From positions 23,201-87,200 of the forward strand of contig NZ_FOKY01000003.1 in NCBI RefSeq assembly GCF_900112165.1: a stretch of 64,000 bases of DNA, read 5' to 3'. The DNA comes from Brevinema andersonii. GTDB taxonomy: Bacteria > Spirochaetota > Brevinematia > Brevinematales > Brevinemataceae. Positions 44,599 to 53,234 of the stretch are shown one piece after another. Below the pieces are notes generated by a model, which did no database searches, was not told where the DNA came from, and was given only the letters and a program-made list of their open reading frames with translations. Numbering within the stretch: position 1 is the first letter of the stretch; each line of letters starts with the position of its first letter. Position numbers and translations under genes: made by a program.

Positions 44599-45181
44599 TC
44601 AACTCATCTAATACTTGATTCCATTTTGTTCTTTTTACAATATCTTCTACAACCTGTTTATATTTTAATAATACCCCCTTTTGCCTTGGTACCAGTTGTA
44701 TTTTGAATATAAGATAAGAATTTTTTTGAGACCCAACAGGCACGTAATAAGCCGTATTTTCTGATTTTTGCCATAAATATCGTTCGACATTCTGATTATT
44801 CGTAAAGCTAATCAATTCCATATCACTATTAGAATCTAAAAAAATCGATGCCCCCTGAATAAAAGAAAAATAATATTCCGCTTCTTCTTGAGAATAAACA
44901 AGAGTGTTCATAACATCAAAGCACGCACCATAGCGAAAACTATATTCAATCAACGCTTCATAATGAATTCTCCCATTAATACTGTCAAAAGAATAGGAAA
45001 TATTACTAGATATAACATTTTTCCCTACAGCAAAAGGCAGCATCTTTGCAGTAGCTTGAAGTGACTTTTTGAAATTACCGTCTAAAACTTTCAATTCTTG
45101 ACCGATCATTGTTTCTGCATAAGAAATTTGACAAACAAATAACAAAAGAAAAAGCAGTTTGTATAATATCAATTGCTCCAT
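44594..45181 (-). CDS. secreted protein of unknown function
   Basis: This 195-residue protein has a Sec signal peptide (LYKLLFLLLFVCQISYAE, cleavage after SYA). The mature part is probably mixed alpha/beta, with YSFDSINGRIHYEALIEYSF, YSQEEAEYYFSFIQGASIFL and ENTAYYVPVGSQKNSYLIFKI as main segments (each shortened here), and no known motif. The start lies inside the end of the ABC ATPase gene (13-base overlap), so it is co-expressed with a polysaccharide exporter and may act in the periplasm on the exported glycan. That role is only inferred from position. Confidence 0.65.
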   Translation of the reverse strand: MEQLILYKLLFLLLFVCQISYAETMIGQELKVLDGNFKKSLQATAKMLPFAVGKNVISSNISYSFDSINGRIHYEALIEYSFRYGACFDVMNTLVYSQEEAEYYFSFIQGASIFLDSNSDMELISFTNNQNVERYLWQKSENTAYYVPVGSQKNSYLIFKIQLVPRQKGVLLKYKQVVEDIVKRTKWNQVLDELI

Positions 45182-45945
45182 TGTTTTTTCCGATCTTTCA
45201 GAAGTTCGGAAGCACCCGTATATTCAAGATATGCTTCCATTACTTCTTTAGGATCCCCAAACATCCTTCCTTCGCCTTTATGTAGCCACAATACCCGGTC
45301 GCAATTATCAATAATATTTTTTGTATTATGCGAGATTAACACAACAGTTTTATCAGAATGGATCATTTCCTGCATACGTTCTTCGCTTTTCTGAACAAAA
45401 TGGGCATCACCAACACTGAAAACTTCATCAATAAGGAGCAGATCAGGCTGAATACATGCCGAAATAGAAAACATCAACCGAGATTTCATACCGCTTGAAT
45501 ATGTATTTATAGGAAGATCAATAAAATATCCAATTTCGGAAAAAGCAATAATTTCTTGAGCTAAACCCTTATCCAATTCTTGCTTACTAATACCGAGCAA
45601 TAACGCACTGAGATATAAATTATCACGTCCTGTCAGTTCCCCCATAAAGCCAGCCCCTAAAGTCAGCAAATTAATAGAGTCCGTATGAATCTTCAAAGAT
45701 CCTTTATCAGGCATATAAGTATGGGATAAAACCCGTAGCAATGTTGATTTCCCAGAACCGTTTGTACCGATAATACCTAAATTATGCCCCTTTTCCAGCT
45801 TAAAACTAATATTCTTAAGTGCATGAATATATTTTAAATTTGCCAGCTGTTCCCTACCTGTGAAAAGGTTTTTCAAACTGAAACTCTGCAAAATTTCATA
45901 AGTCAGATCAATATTTTCCGCCTCAATAATATAAGGTTTATCCAT
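45169..45945 (-). CDS. polysaccharide/teichoic-acid-type ABC exporter, ATP-binding subunit
   Basis: This 258-residue ATPase is of the Wzt/TagH/RfbE class. Walker A is GTNGSGKSTLLRVLS, the signature is NTYSSGMKSRLMFSISA (SSGM in place of LSGGQ, as usual in this class), and Walker B is DLLLIDEVFSVGDAHF, with the H-loop in VVLISHNT. It lacks the C-terminal glycan-recognition domain found in some Wzt proteins. It powers export of a lipid-linked glycan with the permease five bases upstream. Confidence 0.92.
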   Translation of the reverse strand: MDKPYIIEAENIDLTYEILQSFSLKNLFTGREQLANLKYIHALKNISFKLEKGHNLGIIGTNGSGKSTLLRVLSHTYMPDKGSLKIHTDSINLLTLGAGFMGELTGRDNLYLSALLLGISKQELDKGLAQEIIAFSEIGYFIDLPINTYSSGMKSRLMFSISACIQPDLLLIDEVFSVGDAHFVQKSEERMQEMIHSDKTVVLISHNTKNIIDNCDRVLWLHKGEGRMFGDPKEVMEAYLEYTGASELLKDRKKQWSN

Positions 45946-45950
45946 ACATA

Positions 45951-46751
45951 TTATCCATTCACTCGATTATAAATTTTGTCATATTTATAAAGTATCATAA
46001 CACTCAATATAAAAGCAATCATTGTAAAAACAACAATATAAAGCAACTGTTTGAAAGGAGGAGGAGTTCCATATGTAATGATATGACGAAAACTGGTCGT
46101 AAGAGTACCGACTGGATTGAGTTTGATAAAAAACTGATATTTCTCAGGAACTCTGTCTATACTGTAAAACACAGGGGTTGCAAACAACCCTAAAGTTAAA
46201 AGATGATTTAAAATATTGGGAGCATCAGCTATAAATACGCCAATATGTGCAGCAATCATCGAGCATGTCAACGTGAAAAAAAATAAAGTAGTCAATAGCA
46301 AAGGCAGATATATCAAATTGATAGTAAAGGGTACATGAAACATGATCATTAAAACAACTAAGATACCTATAGAAATAATCAATGGAGACAAGCCAGTAAT
46401 GCACATTACCAAAGGAAATACAAATTTAGGAACATAAATATCACGGCAAACACCAATATTGGAACGGATCGAAGAAACACTTTGAGCTAAAGCCATCGAA
46501 AAATAACGCCATACTAGCATCGCAGAGAAAAAAAATACAGGAAAATTCGGATCACGCTGATTGAATACTAAACGTACAAGAATAATATAGATACCCATAT
46601 TTAAAAGAGGATCTAAAAACCACCATAAATAACCCAAAGATGTATTAGTAACACGGGCTTTTTCGAATGCACGCACATAATAAATAATATAGTGCCAATA
46701 TTGAATTAATTCCTTTTTAAATCGATGCATGTATAATGGCAGTTGATTCAT
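45951..46751 (-). CDS. polysaccharide ABC exporter, permease subunit (ABC-2 type)
   Basis: This 266-residue membrane protein has six helices and the Wzm/TagG/RfbD pattern: an amphipathic start (HRFKKELIQYWHYIIYYV), TSLGYLWWFLDPLLNMGIY, then FATPVFYSIDRVPEKYQFFIKLNPVGTL (core FYSIDRVPEKYQ) and a final LYKYDKIYNRVNG tail. It forms the membrane channel for a polyprenyl-linked glycan. It is the first gene of the three-gene operon, behind its own promoter, with AAAGG ahead of the ATG. Confidence 0.92.
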   Translation of the reverse strand: MNQLPLYMHRFKKELIQYWHYIIYYVRAFEKARVTNTSLGYLWWFLDPLLNMGIYIILVRLVFNQRDPNFPVFFFSAMLVWRYFSMALAQSVSSIRSNIGVCRDIYVPKFVFPLVMCITGLSPLIISIGILVVLMIMFHVPFTINLIYLPLLLTTLFFFTLTCSMIAAHIGVFIADAPNILNHLLTLGLFATPVFYSIDRVPEKYQFFIKLNPVGTLTTSFRHIITYGTPPPFKQLLYIVVFTMIAFILSVMILYKYDKIYNRVNG

Positions 46752-46779
46752 AAAAAAACCTTTTTATATTGTGGATTGT

Positions 46780-46808
46780 ATTATAATATATTTTATATCA
46801 GATTGCAA
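46780..46808 (-). promoter_or_regulatory. promoter of the polysaccharide ABC exporter operon
   Basis: On the minus strand, TTGCAA (46803-46808) and TATAAT (46780-46785) are 17 bases apart. The -35 box lies in the last codons of the GH57 gene, and the predicted start near 46773 leaves about 22 bases of leader. Confidence 0.75.
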
Positions 46809-48195
46809 AAAAATCTTCTCTACTACAGACGCTAATAGATTGCTGCAAGAGATCATTTTCCTGATCAGCGTCATTGTTATAACTAAGCAGACGCGAAATA
46901 CGATTTTTAGAAAATTCTATAAAACTATTATGTGTTATTAAAAACATCCAGTCAGATGCTTGAGCCAATAATAAATTACGCATGCTGCACGTCTCTGGGG
47001 AAGTATTGTAAATTTTCTCCCAAAGAAAATAAGTTTTCGCATTCAACCAAGAACCGGCATCATGATTGAGTCCCCAAGACGAATACATAGGAGAAAACTT
47101 TACAGAATCCACTTTTTGAAGGATTTCCAAAGGAAATGTCAGCTTGATAACATTTTGTCTGCTCAACGCACGGCATAGATAATATAAAAAATCAACACCT
47201 TCATACCACCAGTGCCCAAAAAGTTCCGCATCGAAGAAAATAGAACAACAATTTCCAGACAATTTTTTAAATTTACAAGCCAAATAAGAACAAAAATCTT
47301 GAGCATCTAGTTCTGCTTGTTTGTGAGCGGCAACAGGACAGTAGATATCTTTTCTATTAGAATTTTTATTTGTCACTGCCCTTATAGAAAATCCAGCTCG
47401 TTCCGTGATACGACCACAAGATTCTGGATCTGTAAAAAAATCACTGTGAAAATCGCGGTACAAAGGATGTCCAGGATACCCTTCATCTGAATCCCAGATT
47501 TTCATACTAATATCAATGTCTCGGACAAAATAATACACTCCGCGATCGGTAAAAGGTTGGAATATATGCTCGGTATTAACAGCGGCTGGATCAGCAAAAA
47601 AATAAGAAAATTCGAATTCTTTTAAAATTGAAGTAAGATCGGGAAAAACACCACATTCAGGGCTCCAAAATCCATTCAAATCACCAAAATAAAATGAACT
47701 CATCACCTTTCCTACAGCAATCTGCCGATAAACCGACTCAATATCAGCTTCCCACAAAGGCAAATATGCATGTGTTGCAGAGCTGGTCGTGACATTAATA
47801 TAACCAAGATCAACAAATTTTTTGAACTGCCCGACAATATCTCTGTTCCATTCGTTTAAGAATAAAGTTTTCAACCGGCATAATTTTTGAAGATCGTTCT
47901 GCAGAATTTCAGAAACTTCTGGATTCAGAGCTTGTATACTTAAATTTTGTTCTCTTTGCTGCAAATATTCCAAAAAATTTTCAACAAAATCACTGTGAGT
48001 CAACTGATTCAGTAAAATAGGAGACATATTCAGAGTAATACAGACAGAGAGTTCTTCGCGAAGACACCGCTCTAACATCTCCAGCAAAGGAAGATAACTA
48101 TGCAACACCGCTTCATGCAACCAATATTCGACAGAAGTCCCCATCACATAAGGCATATGAGCATGCAAAACCAACATAAAATAAAAAGAATTCAT
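46798..48195 (-). CDS. GH57-family glucan enzyme (1,4-alpha-glucan branching enzyme type)
   Basis: This protein of about 465 residues starts FMLVLHAHMPYV, the GH57 first motif with HxH. The catalytic-Glu region GFWSPECGVFPDLTS follows near residue 175, then FFDAELFGHWWYEG with the acid/base Asp near 310 and SSWGLNHDAGSWLN near 365. These match GH57/DUF1957 branching enzymes, which make alpha-1,6 branches in glycogen-like glucan in the cytoplasm; a hydrolase or transferase is possible. It is somewhat short of the usual 520 or more residues. The ATG at 48195 has AGGAGAGAG immediately ahead, so a 12-residue longer start is rejected. It is the only clear glycogen-type gene here. Confidence 0.85.
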   Translation of the reverse strand: MNSFYFMLVLHAHMPYVMGTSVEYWLHEAVLHSYLPLLEMLERCLREELSVCITLNMSPILLNQLTHSDFVENFLEYLQQREQNLSIQALNPEVSEILQNDLQKLCRLKTLFLNEWNRDIVGQFKKFVDLGYINVTTSSATHAYLPLWEADIESVYRQIAVGKVMSSFYFGDLNGFWSPECGVFPDLTSILKEFEFSYFFADPAAVNTEHIFQPFTDRGVYYFVRDIDISMKIWDSDEGYPGHPLYRDFHSDFFTDPESCGRITERAGFSIRAVTNKNSNRKDIYCPVAAHKQAELDAQDFCSYLACKFKKLSGNCCSIFFDAELFGHWWYEGVDFLYYLCRALSRQNVIKLTFPLEILQKVDSVKFSPMYSSWGLNHDAGSWLNAKTYFLWEKIYNTSPETCSMRNLLLAQASDWMFLITHNSFIEFSKNRISRLLSYNNDADQENDLLQQSISVCSREDFFAI

Positions 48196-48223
48196 CTCTC
48201 TCCTACCTAAAAATAAGAAATAT

Positions 48224-48252
48224 TTGTACAATACGACAAAATATAGTATAAT
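48224..48252 (+). promoter_or_regulatory. promoter of rhodanese-rpiB
   Basis: TTGTAC (48224-48229) and TATAAT (48247-48252) are 17 bases apart. The predicted start near 48259 gives a leader of about 33 bases ending in AGAGG before ATG 48292. Confidence 0.75.
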
Positions 48253-48291
48253 AAAAATCGGTATGAAAAATAAATAATAAAGAGGTAAATT

Positions 48292-48639
48292 ATGTTTTCA
48301 AAAGTTTTTCATCCGTCAGCCCGCTTTCTGACAGAAGAAGAATTTTTCAAACTTCCCCAAGATTCAATTTTAGTTATTGATGTACGAACACCATTTGAAT
48401 TTGCAGGGGATCATCTAGAGATTGCCCGAAATATTCCTTATGCGGGCATTATGTCTGACAACCATAATCTTCCCAAGGATAAGATAATTGTTTGCTACTG
48501 CAACCACGGCAACAGAGCTGGAAATTCTGCAGAACATTTGAGCAAGCAGGGGTATCAAGCATATCTCATCAGCGGAATGGCTCATTTTTCCGATTCGTTC
48601 ATCAAAAAATGTAAAAAAATAGGTAAAAACTATGAATAA
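48292..48639 (+). CDS. single-domain rhodanese (sulfurtransferase)
   Basis: This 115-residue protein has one rhodanese domain: SILVIDVRTPFEFAGDHL, then the active-site loop CYCNHGNRAGNSA with Cys70 in the canonical CxxxxR pattern, and GYQAYLISGMAHF. It likely carries persulfide sulfur from thiosulfate or a thiol in the cytoplasm; the acceptor is unknown. Its last eight bases overlap the rpiB start, so the genes are coupled, but no metabolic link is obvious. Confidence 0.9.
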   Translation: MFSKVFHPSARFLTEEEFFKLPQDSILVIDVRTPFEFAGDHLEIARNIPYAGIMSDNHNLPKDKIIVCYCNHGNRAGNSAEHLSKQGYQAYLISGMAHFSDSFIKKCKKIGKNYE

Positions 48640-49114
48640 TCCCATTATAACTTTAGGATGCGATCATGCAGGCTTTTTACTTAAAGAAGAAATAAAAAAA
48701 TGGCTTCTCAACAACAATTACACAGTTGTTGATTGCGGTACTTACTCTACAGAAAGTGTTGATTATGTTGATTATGTTTATCCTGCCGTAAAAAAAATTA
48801 TCGAAAAAGAAGCTGATTTTTCTATCGTGATATGCGGAACAGGCTTGGGAGCAAGCTATGCAGCCAATAAAGTACATGGCATTAGAGCTGCATTATGTCA
48901 GGACGAGTTTTCTGCAAAATTATCACGTCTTCATAATAATGCAAATGTTTTGGCGCTTGGAGGCAGAATTCTTGCACCTGCAAAAGCAATTGATCTAGTA
49001 GACATATGGTTGAATACACCTTTTGAAGGGGGAAGGCATCAAGCACGGATCCAAAAATTACACGAAATAGAAGAATATGAATGTACCAATCCCTTCAAGA
49101 ATAAGTCCAACTGA
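48632..49114 (+). CDS. rpiB: ribose-5-phosphate isomerase B
   Basis: This 160-residue RpiB interconverts ribose 5-phosphate and ribulose 5-phosphate. It has GCDHAGFLLKEEIK with the phosphate-site Asp-His, Cys68 in VICGTGLGASYAANK as catalytic base, and His101 in LSRLHNNANVLALGGRI. The mature length is normal. It may also link to the ascorbate-type route at the left end of the window, which yields pentose phosphates, though the genes are far apart. An SRPBCC-protein gene follows eight bases after its stop. Confidence 0.93.
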   Translation: MNNPIITLGCDHAGFLLKEEIKKWLLNNNYTVVDCGTYSTESVDYVDYVYPAVKKIIEKEADFSIVICGTGLGASYAANKVHGIRAALCQDEFSAKLSRLHNNANVLALGGRILAPAKAIDLVDIWLNTPFEGGRHQARIQKLHEIEEYECTNPFKNKSN

Positions 49115-49121
49115 GGTTTCT

Positions 49122-49529
49122 ATGGATGAAAATATTTACTTAGAGCTATTTATTCCTAACAGTTCCAGTCAAGAAATATGGAATAGAATGATTCAATTCC
49201 CTGAATGGTTGTTGTTATTTGTAACACCAGAAAAAATTCAGTATCAGGAAAATGCTAAAGGTGAATGGATTTTGAAAAAAAACATTTTTTTCAAAACAGT
49301 CGCCCAATACCGGATTATTTCGTGCCAAGCACCTGATCATTTACTACTTGATATTCATATGCAAGATTTTTCTTCTTCTATCCTATTGACTCTTGAAGAA
49401 AAAGCAAATGGTACCTGTTTACATTTAGATCATCGGAGCTTTACTGGAAAATACAAAAACGCATTTCGCAAACAATTTCTAAAACGTTGGCAAAAACTAT
49501 TAAAACGGTTCTCTAAAGACCAGAAATAG
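49122..49529 (+). CDS. SRPBCC-fold (START/Bet v1-like) protein
   Basis: This protein of about 135 residues has the SRPBCC pattern: IYLELFIPNSSSQEIWNRM, then a beta-rich middle (GEWILKKNIFFKTVAQYRII, LLLDIHMQDFSSSILLTLEE) and a C-terminal helix (AFRKQFLKRWQKLLKRF). The fold forms a hydrophobic pocket and is often described as polyketide-cyclase or AHSA1-like; a ligand is not predictable. The ATG at 49122 is chosen because GAGG precedes it; an earlier ATG at 49077 lies within rpiB. Confidence 0.75.
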   Translation: MDENIYLELFIPNSSSQEIWNRMIQFPEWLLLFVTPEKIQYQENAKGEWILKKNIFFKTVAQYRIISCQAPDHLLLDIHMQDFSSSILLTLEEKANGTCLHLDHRSFTGKYKNAFRKQFLKRWQKLLKRFSKDQK

Positions 49530-49610
49530 CGCTTATTTCTATTCTATTGCTAATAAAAAATAAATAAAATCCGATATTTAATGAAGGACTTTCTATTTTG
49601 GAATTTTTAT

Positions 49611-51614
49611 ATGAAAAAAATATTAATAATAGCTATTATTTTTTTATCAAATACTCTTATACACGCACAACGTATGCAATTATCAAGTATTCCGGGAGTA
49701 GATAGCGGTATGGATATCGATTCAATGCTCAAGCAAATAATGGCACCATACCATAATCAAATCACTAATCTCAACAACCAAAGACGCAATAAAGAAATCG
49801 AAACTGCATTATGGACAGATTTCCGTACAAATATTGATAATTTTGATAGAATTAACCGGTATATTTTTAGTTATGAATCAGCTTTTAGGGACAAAACCAA
49901 CAAAACATCAGTACCAGATTTATTAGATATTTCCACGGACAGAACAGCCAAAAACAGCATTTACAATATTAAAATCAAAAAATTAGCACAAGCAGATGTA
50001 TTTTCTTCTGGACCAGTTCCACAAGATCTTTGTTTGTCAGAATCTATATTTTCTGTAAAATCAGGAAGCGCAGAACAAACTATCGCTTTCAAAGGAGGCA
50101 ATATAAGTGATTTAATGGAACTTCTTCGAGACTCATTACAAAATACAATCGATGTTGAATTAATTAATACATCACCCAATACACGTTCTATTTTACTGCG
50201 CAGCAAAAAAACCGGGAAAAACAATAAAATTACTTTCAATGGCGATTTGACATCATTAAAAGAAGCAAAATTACTTTCAGACGGCACAAATTACAATATT
50301 GATCTTTATTGGCAGGAAAGTCAAGAGAAAACAACAATTAAGGATCAAACTTTAGACAAGATTTTTAATACTACGATACCTGATAACGCTGTCCTTACAT
50401 TCAAAGCAGATGTTACCATATATCAAACCCCAAAAACACTTGAGCTCACTGAACGACCCTCATTACAAAGTCTGTCTGTAACAAACATTAATACTGTCAG
50501 CAATGAAATAATTATTTTGCCAAGCGTAGCCCCTATTCTTCGAGATTTCAGCATAGAAGAAACACAACAAACACATCAAGAAAAAATACCAGAACAACTT
50601 CTAATTCTGCACTTCGATGATGGAAACAACGAAAAAATAATTCTAAATACAAATATTTATAATATTTCACTAGAACAGCATGCAGGCAAAACCTTAACAA
50701 AAGCATCAGTTGTCAGTGAAAATGCAGATACTACAATATATAACATGAAGATTAGTTGTTCACATGAAGGATCCCTGACTCCATATAATATTATCAGCGA
50801 AGGTCGTGATGCTCTTTTTTCTTTTAATGGTGTAGAATTGGAACGTCCAGAAAATAGTATTTCAGATATTCTGGAAGGAGTAACATTCGATTTACTGCAA
50901 GAATCCGATACAAATATTATTGTCAGTATTGGCCCGAATTTGGAGCTTATAGAAGAAACCATTATTCAGTGGGTGTTGGCATATAATACTTTGATGGAAG
51001 AAATCAATATTTTTACGACTATTCCCATAGAAAAAATCGGTAAAATCAAACCTTTATACAAACGCGAACAAGACGGTGATGATCTGAAAGAAGGATCGTT
51101 TTACGGCAATGGTAGTTTACTATCATATAGAGATGCATTAAGGCGCTTATCAGGAGTTCCCCATAACAATGACCCGAATTCATTATCACTGCTGGATCAA
51201 ATCGGCATTTATGTTAAGCGTTTGCAAAGTAATGCTTCTATTGATAGAGATGCTGTTCGAAAAGGTATTTTAACAGTTGATTCGGCACAATTAAAAAAAG
51301 CATTAAACGAAAATTTCGATGCGGTAAAGAAAATGTTTGCATATGACAGCAATGGAGATAATATTGCTGATATGGGATTATCTGTATCCGCTGCCAAAGC
51401 TGATGAATTAATGATTGGAGGTAATGGTTACTTGGCACGGATGAATCGCGAAAGCATTGATAAATTGAAAGAATTAGATCAAAAAATAGCAAAAAAACAA
51501 GACGAACTTGAAACAACAGAACGTAAAGAACGTCAGGCACTACTGAAAATGAGCCAAGCCATAGCAGCTAGCAAAGCTCAAAATGAATCTCTAAAACAAA
51601 GGTTTGGAAATTAA
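49611..51614 (+). CDS. fliD: flagellar hook-associated protein 2 (filament cap) with a Sec signal peptide
   Basis: This protein of about 667 residues has FliD termini: SSIPGVDSGMDIDSMLKQIM near the N-terminus, a coiled coil after it, a variable middle, and the FliD C-terminal domain (LLDQIGIYVKRLQSNASID, GILTVDSAQLKKALNENF, ending in a coiled coil). It should cap the growing filament. Unusually, the protein begins with a textbook Sec signal, MKKILIIAIIFLSNTLIHA before QRMQL. FliD normally has none and travels through the flagellar channel. An ATG at the MQLSS residue, where ordinary FliD would start, has no ribosome site. A further ATG at 49581 is also unsupported. Ribosome-site evidence for 49611 is only GGA ten bases upstream. 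Confidence 0.85.
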   Translation: MKKILIIAIIFLSNTLIHAQRMQLSSIPGVDSGMDIDSMLKQIMAPYHNQITNLNNQRRNKEIETALWTDFRTNIDNFDRINRYIFSYESAFRDKTNKTSVPDLLDISTDRTAKNSIYNIKIKKLAQADVFSSGPVPQDLCLSESIFSVKSGSAEQTIAFKGGNISDLMELLRDSLQNTIDVELINTSPNTRSILLRSKKTGKNNKITFNGDLTSLKEAKLLSDGTNYNIDLYWQESQEKTTIKDQTLDKIFNTTIPDNAVLTFKADVTIYQTPKTLELTERPSLQSLSVTNINTVSNEIIILPSVAPILRDFSIEETQQTHQEKIPEQLLILHFDDGNNEKIILNTNIYNISLEQHAGKTLTKASVVSENADTTIYNMKISCSHEGSLTPYNIISEGRDALFSFNGVELERPENSISDILEGVTFDLLQESDTNIIVSIGPNLELIEETIIQWVLAYNTLMEEINIFTTIPIEKIGKIKPLYKREQDGDDLKEGSFYGNGSLLSYRDALRRLSGVPHNNDPNSLSLLDQIGIYVKRLQSNASIDRDAVRKGILTVDSAQLKKALNENFDAVKKMFAYDSNGDNIADMGLSVSAAKADELMIGGNGYLARMNRESIDKLKELDQKIAKKQDELETTERKERQALLKMSQAIAASKAQNESLKQRFGN

Positions 51615-51680
51615 AACAAGTTCTTGACAAATAGAGTAAAATTGTAATAGTATTATATAAAATTGCAGGGAGAAAATGAT

Positions 51681-52628
51681 ATGAACTACAGACATCTGGG
51701 AAAAACAGGCTTGCAAGTGAGCGAAATAAGCTTAGGTGGATGGCTTACATATGGCAACACAACAGAAAAAGAAACGACTTTCGATATAATCGATAAAGCT
51801 TATGAATTAGGGATCAATTTTTTTGATTGTGCAAACGTATATGCTTATGGCGAGTCAGAAAAAGTGATGGGAAAGATTTTAAATCGCTACCCTCGGGACA
51901 CTTATGTTATTACTACCAAAGCATTTTGGCCAATGAACGAACTTCCTAATGGTAGAGGTTTGTCACGGAAACATGTTTTCGAACAAGTACATGCATCGTT
52001 AGAACGCATGAATATGGATTATATTGATATTTTCTACTGCCACCGTTTTGATTCTGAATCAGATCTTTATGAAACTTTACGCACTATCGATGACTTCATC
52101 CGTCAAGGAAAAATTTTATACATGGGGGTCAGTGAGTGGACTGCTAGTCAAATTATTGAGGGCTTAAAAGTTCAAGATCAATATCTTTTAGACCGTATGG
52201 TTGTCAATCAGCCTGTTTATAATCTTATTAATAGATCTATCGAACCGGAAATTGTTTCTGCATGCATCAATAATGGTTTGGGGATTGTTGCTTTTTCCCC
52301 TATTGCGCAAGGATTTTTGTCTGGCAAATATCGAAAAGGCAAAGAAATACCTAAAGATTCGAGAGCAGCAAACGAGAAAACAAATACATTTATTGAAAAA
52401 TACTTAACACCAAATAACTTAGATCGAATTCAGCAATTTATCACTATAGCAGAGAATAAATCGTGTACCCCGTCACAACTGGCTATTGCATGGATTTTAC
52501 ATAAACCTGGTATTAGTTCTGCATTAATGGGAGCATCTCATGTAGAACAAATTGAGGAAAACGTGAAAGCTACGGATATCGAACTTACAGAACAAGATAT
52601 GATCGAAATTGAAAAAATATTTGCTTAA
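51681..52628 (+). CDS. aldo/keto reductase (Kv-beta/YajO-like)
   Basis: This 315-residue TIM-barrel oxidoreductase has the complete AKR tetrad: Asp49 and Tyr54 (FFDCANVYAYGESE), Lys80 (VITTKAF) and His121 (DIFYCHRF). The NADPH tail motifs IVAFSPIAQGFLSGKY and the ending SALMGASHVEQIEENV are present. The sequence is closest to the voltage-gated-potassium-channel beta-subunit-like branch. The substrate is unknown; reactive carbonyl detoxification is common. The ATG at 51681 follows GCAGGGAGA. A weak promoter (TTGACA at 51623-51628) precedes it; the strong rimP promoter starts right after its stop. Confidence 0.9.
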   Translation: MNYRHLGKTGLQVSEISLGGWLTYGNTTEKETTFDIIDKAYELGINFFDCANVYAYGESEKVMGKILNRYPRDTYVITTKAFWPMNELPNGRGLSRKHVFEQVHASLERMNMDYIDIFYCHRFDSESDLYETLRTIDDFIRQGKILYMGVSEWTASQIIEGLKVQDQYLLDRMVVNQPVYNLINRSIEPEIVSACINNGLGIVAFSPIAQGFLSGKYRKGKEIPKDSRAANEKTNTFIEKYLTPNNLDRIQQFITIAENKSCTPSQLAIAWILHKPGISSALMGASHVEQIEENVKATDIELTEQDMIEIEKIFA

Positions 52629-52631
52629 ATA

Positions 52632-52660
52632 TTGACAAAACTTCAAAAAAATATTATAAT
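52632..52660 (+). promoter_or_regulatory. consensus promoter of rimP-nusA-infB-rbfA-nrnA-rex
   Basis: TTGACA (52632-52637) and TATAAT (52655-52660) are perfect boxes with a 17-base spacer, starting four bases after the reductase stop. The predicted start near 52667 places a 14-base-pair hairpin at the very 5' end of the mRNA. Confidence 0.9.
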
Positions 52661-52671
52661 ATAAACTCGTT

Positions 52672-52704
52672 AGAAATAAGGAGTCTTAAAGACTCCTTAT
52701 TTCT
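52672..52704 (+). promoter_or_regulatory. long 5'-end hairpin in the rimP leader
   Basis: AGAAATAAGGAGTC (52672-52685) and GACTCCTTATTTCT (52691-52704) pair perfectly over 14 bases around a TTAAA loop. It begins about five bases after the predicted transcript start and ends six bases before the rimP ribosome site. No T tract follows. It could protect the mRNA end, attenuate transcription, or be a NusA-responsive element; the first is the simplest reading. Confidence 0.7.
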
Positions 52705-52720
52705 ATTATGAAGAGGTATT

Positions 52721-53233
52721 ATGAAACAAAATGAATTATTTGATTTTATAAAAAATATTATTATTGAATTAGATTATATTCCTTTGGAAATAAATTTAAC
52801 GCATATAAAAAATAAAACTATTCTTAAAATAGTTATTCATCATTTGAAGCACCCTGTTAGTCTTGATGATTGTACAGAAATTGCCAATATAGTATCACGT
52901 CAATTAGATATTGAAAATCCTTTTGATAAAGCGTATGATCTTGTTGTTGAGTCACCTGGGCTGCAACGTGAAATTAAATCTCTCGAAGAATATCAATACT
53001 TTATCGGACGCGAACTTTGCATATTTCCCAAAACTACTGATAAATTTCCTACAAAAGATAGGTTTTTTATTGCATTTTTAGAAAATATATGCGATAATAC
53101 CCTAACTGTAAAAAATAATCAGCATATATTTAATATATCTTGCGACGAAATACAAAAAGCACATTTATTTTTTGATTTTTCTAAGGCATTGAAAAACAAT
53201 AAAAAGAAAAATCATAAAATACACGGAGGATAG
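52721..53233 (+). CDS. rimP: ribosome maturation factor RimP
   Basis: This 170-residue protein has the RimP N-terminal alpha/beta domain (IIELDYIPLEINLTHIKNKTILKIVI, core LKIVIHHLKHPVSLDDCTEI) with the family's Vxx..SPGL motif (YDLVVESPGLQREIKS). A C-terminal SH3-like domain follows. It assists 30S assembly. Order rimP-nusA-infB-rbfA is conserved widely and supports the call. GAAGAGG precedes the ATG. A one-base gap separates it from nusA. Confidence 0.9.
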   Translation: MKQNELFDFIKNIIIELDYIPLEINLTHIKNKTILKIVIHHLKHPVSLDDCTEIANIVSRQLDIENPFDKAYDLVVESPGLQREIKSLEEYQYFIGRELCIFPKTTDKFPTKDRFFIAFLENICDNTLTVKNNQHIFNISCDEIQKAHLFFDFSKALKNNKKKNHKIHGG

Positions 53234-53234
53234 A

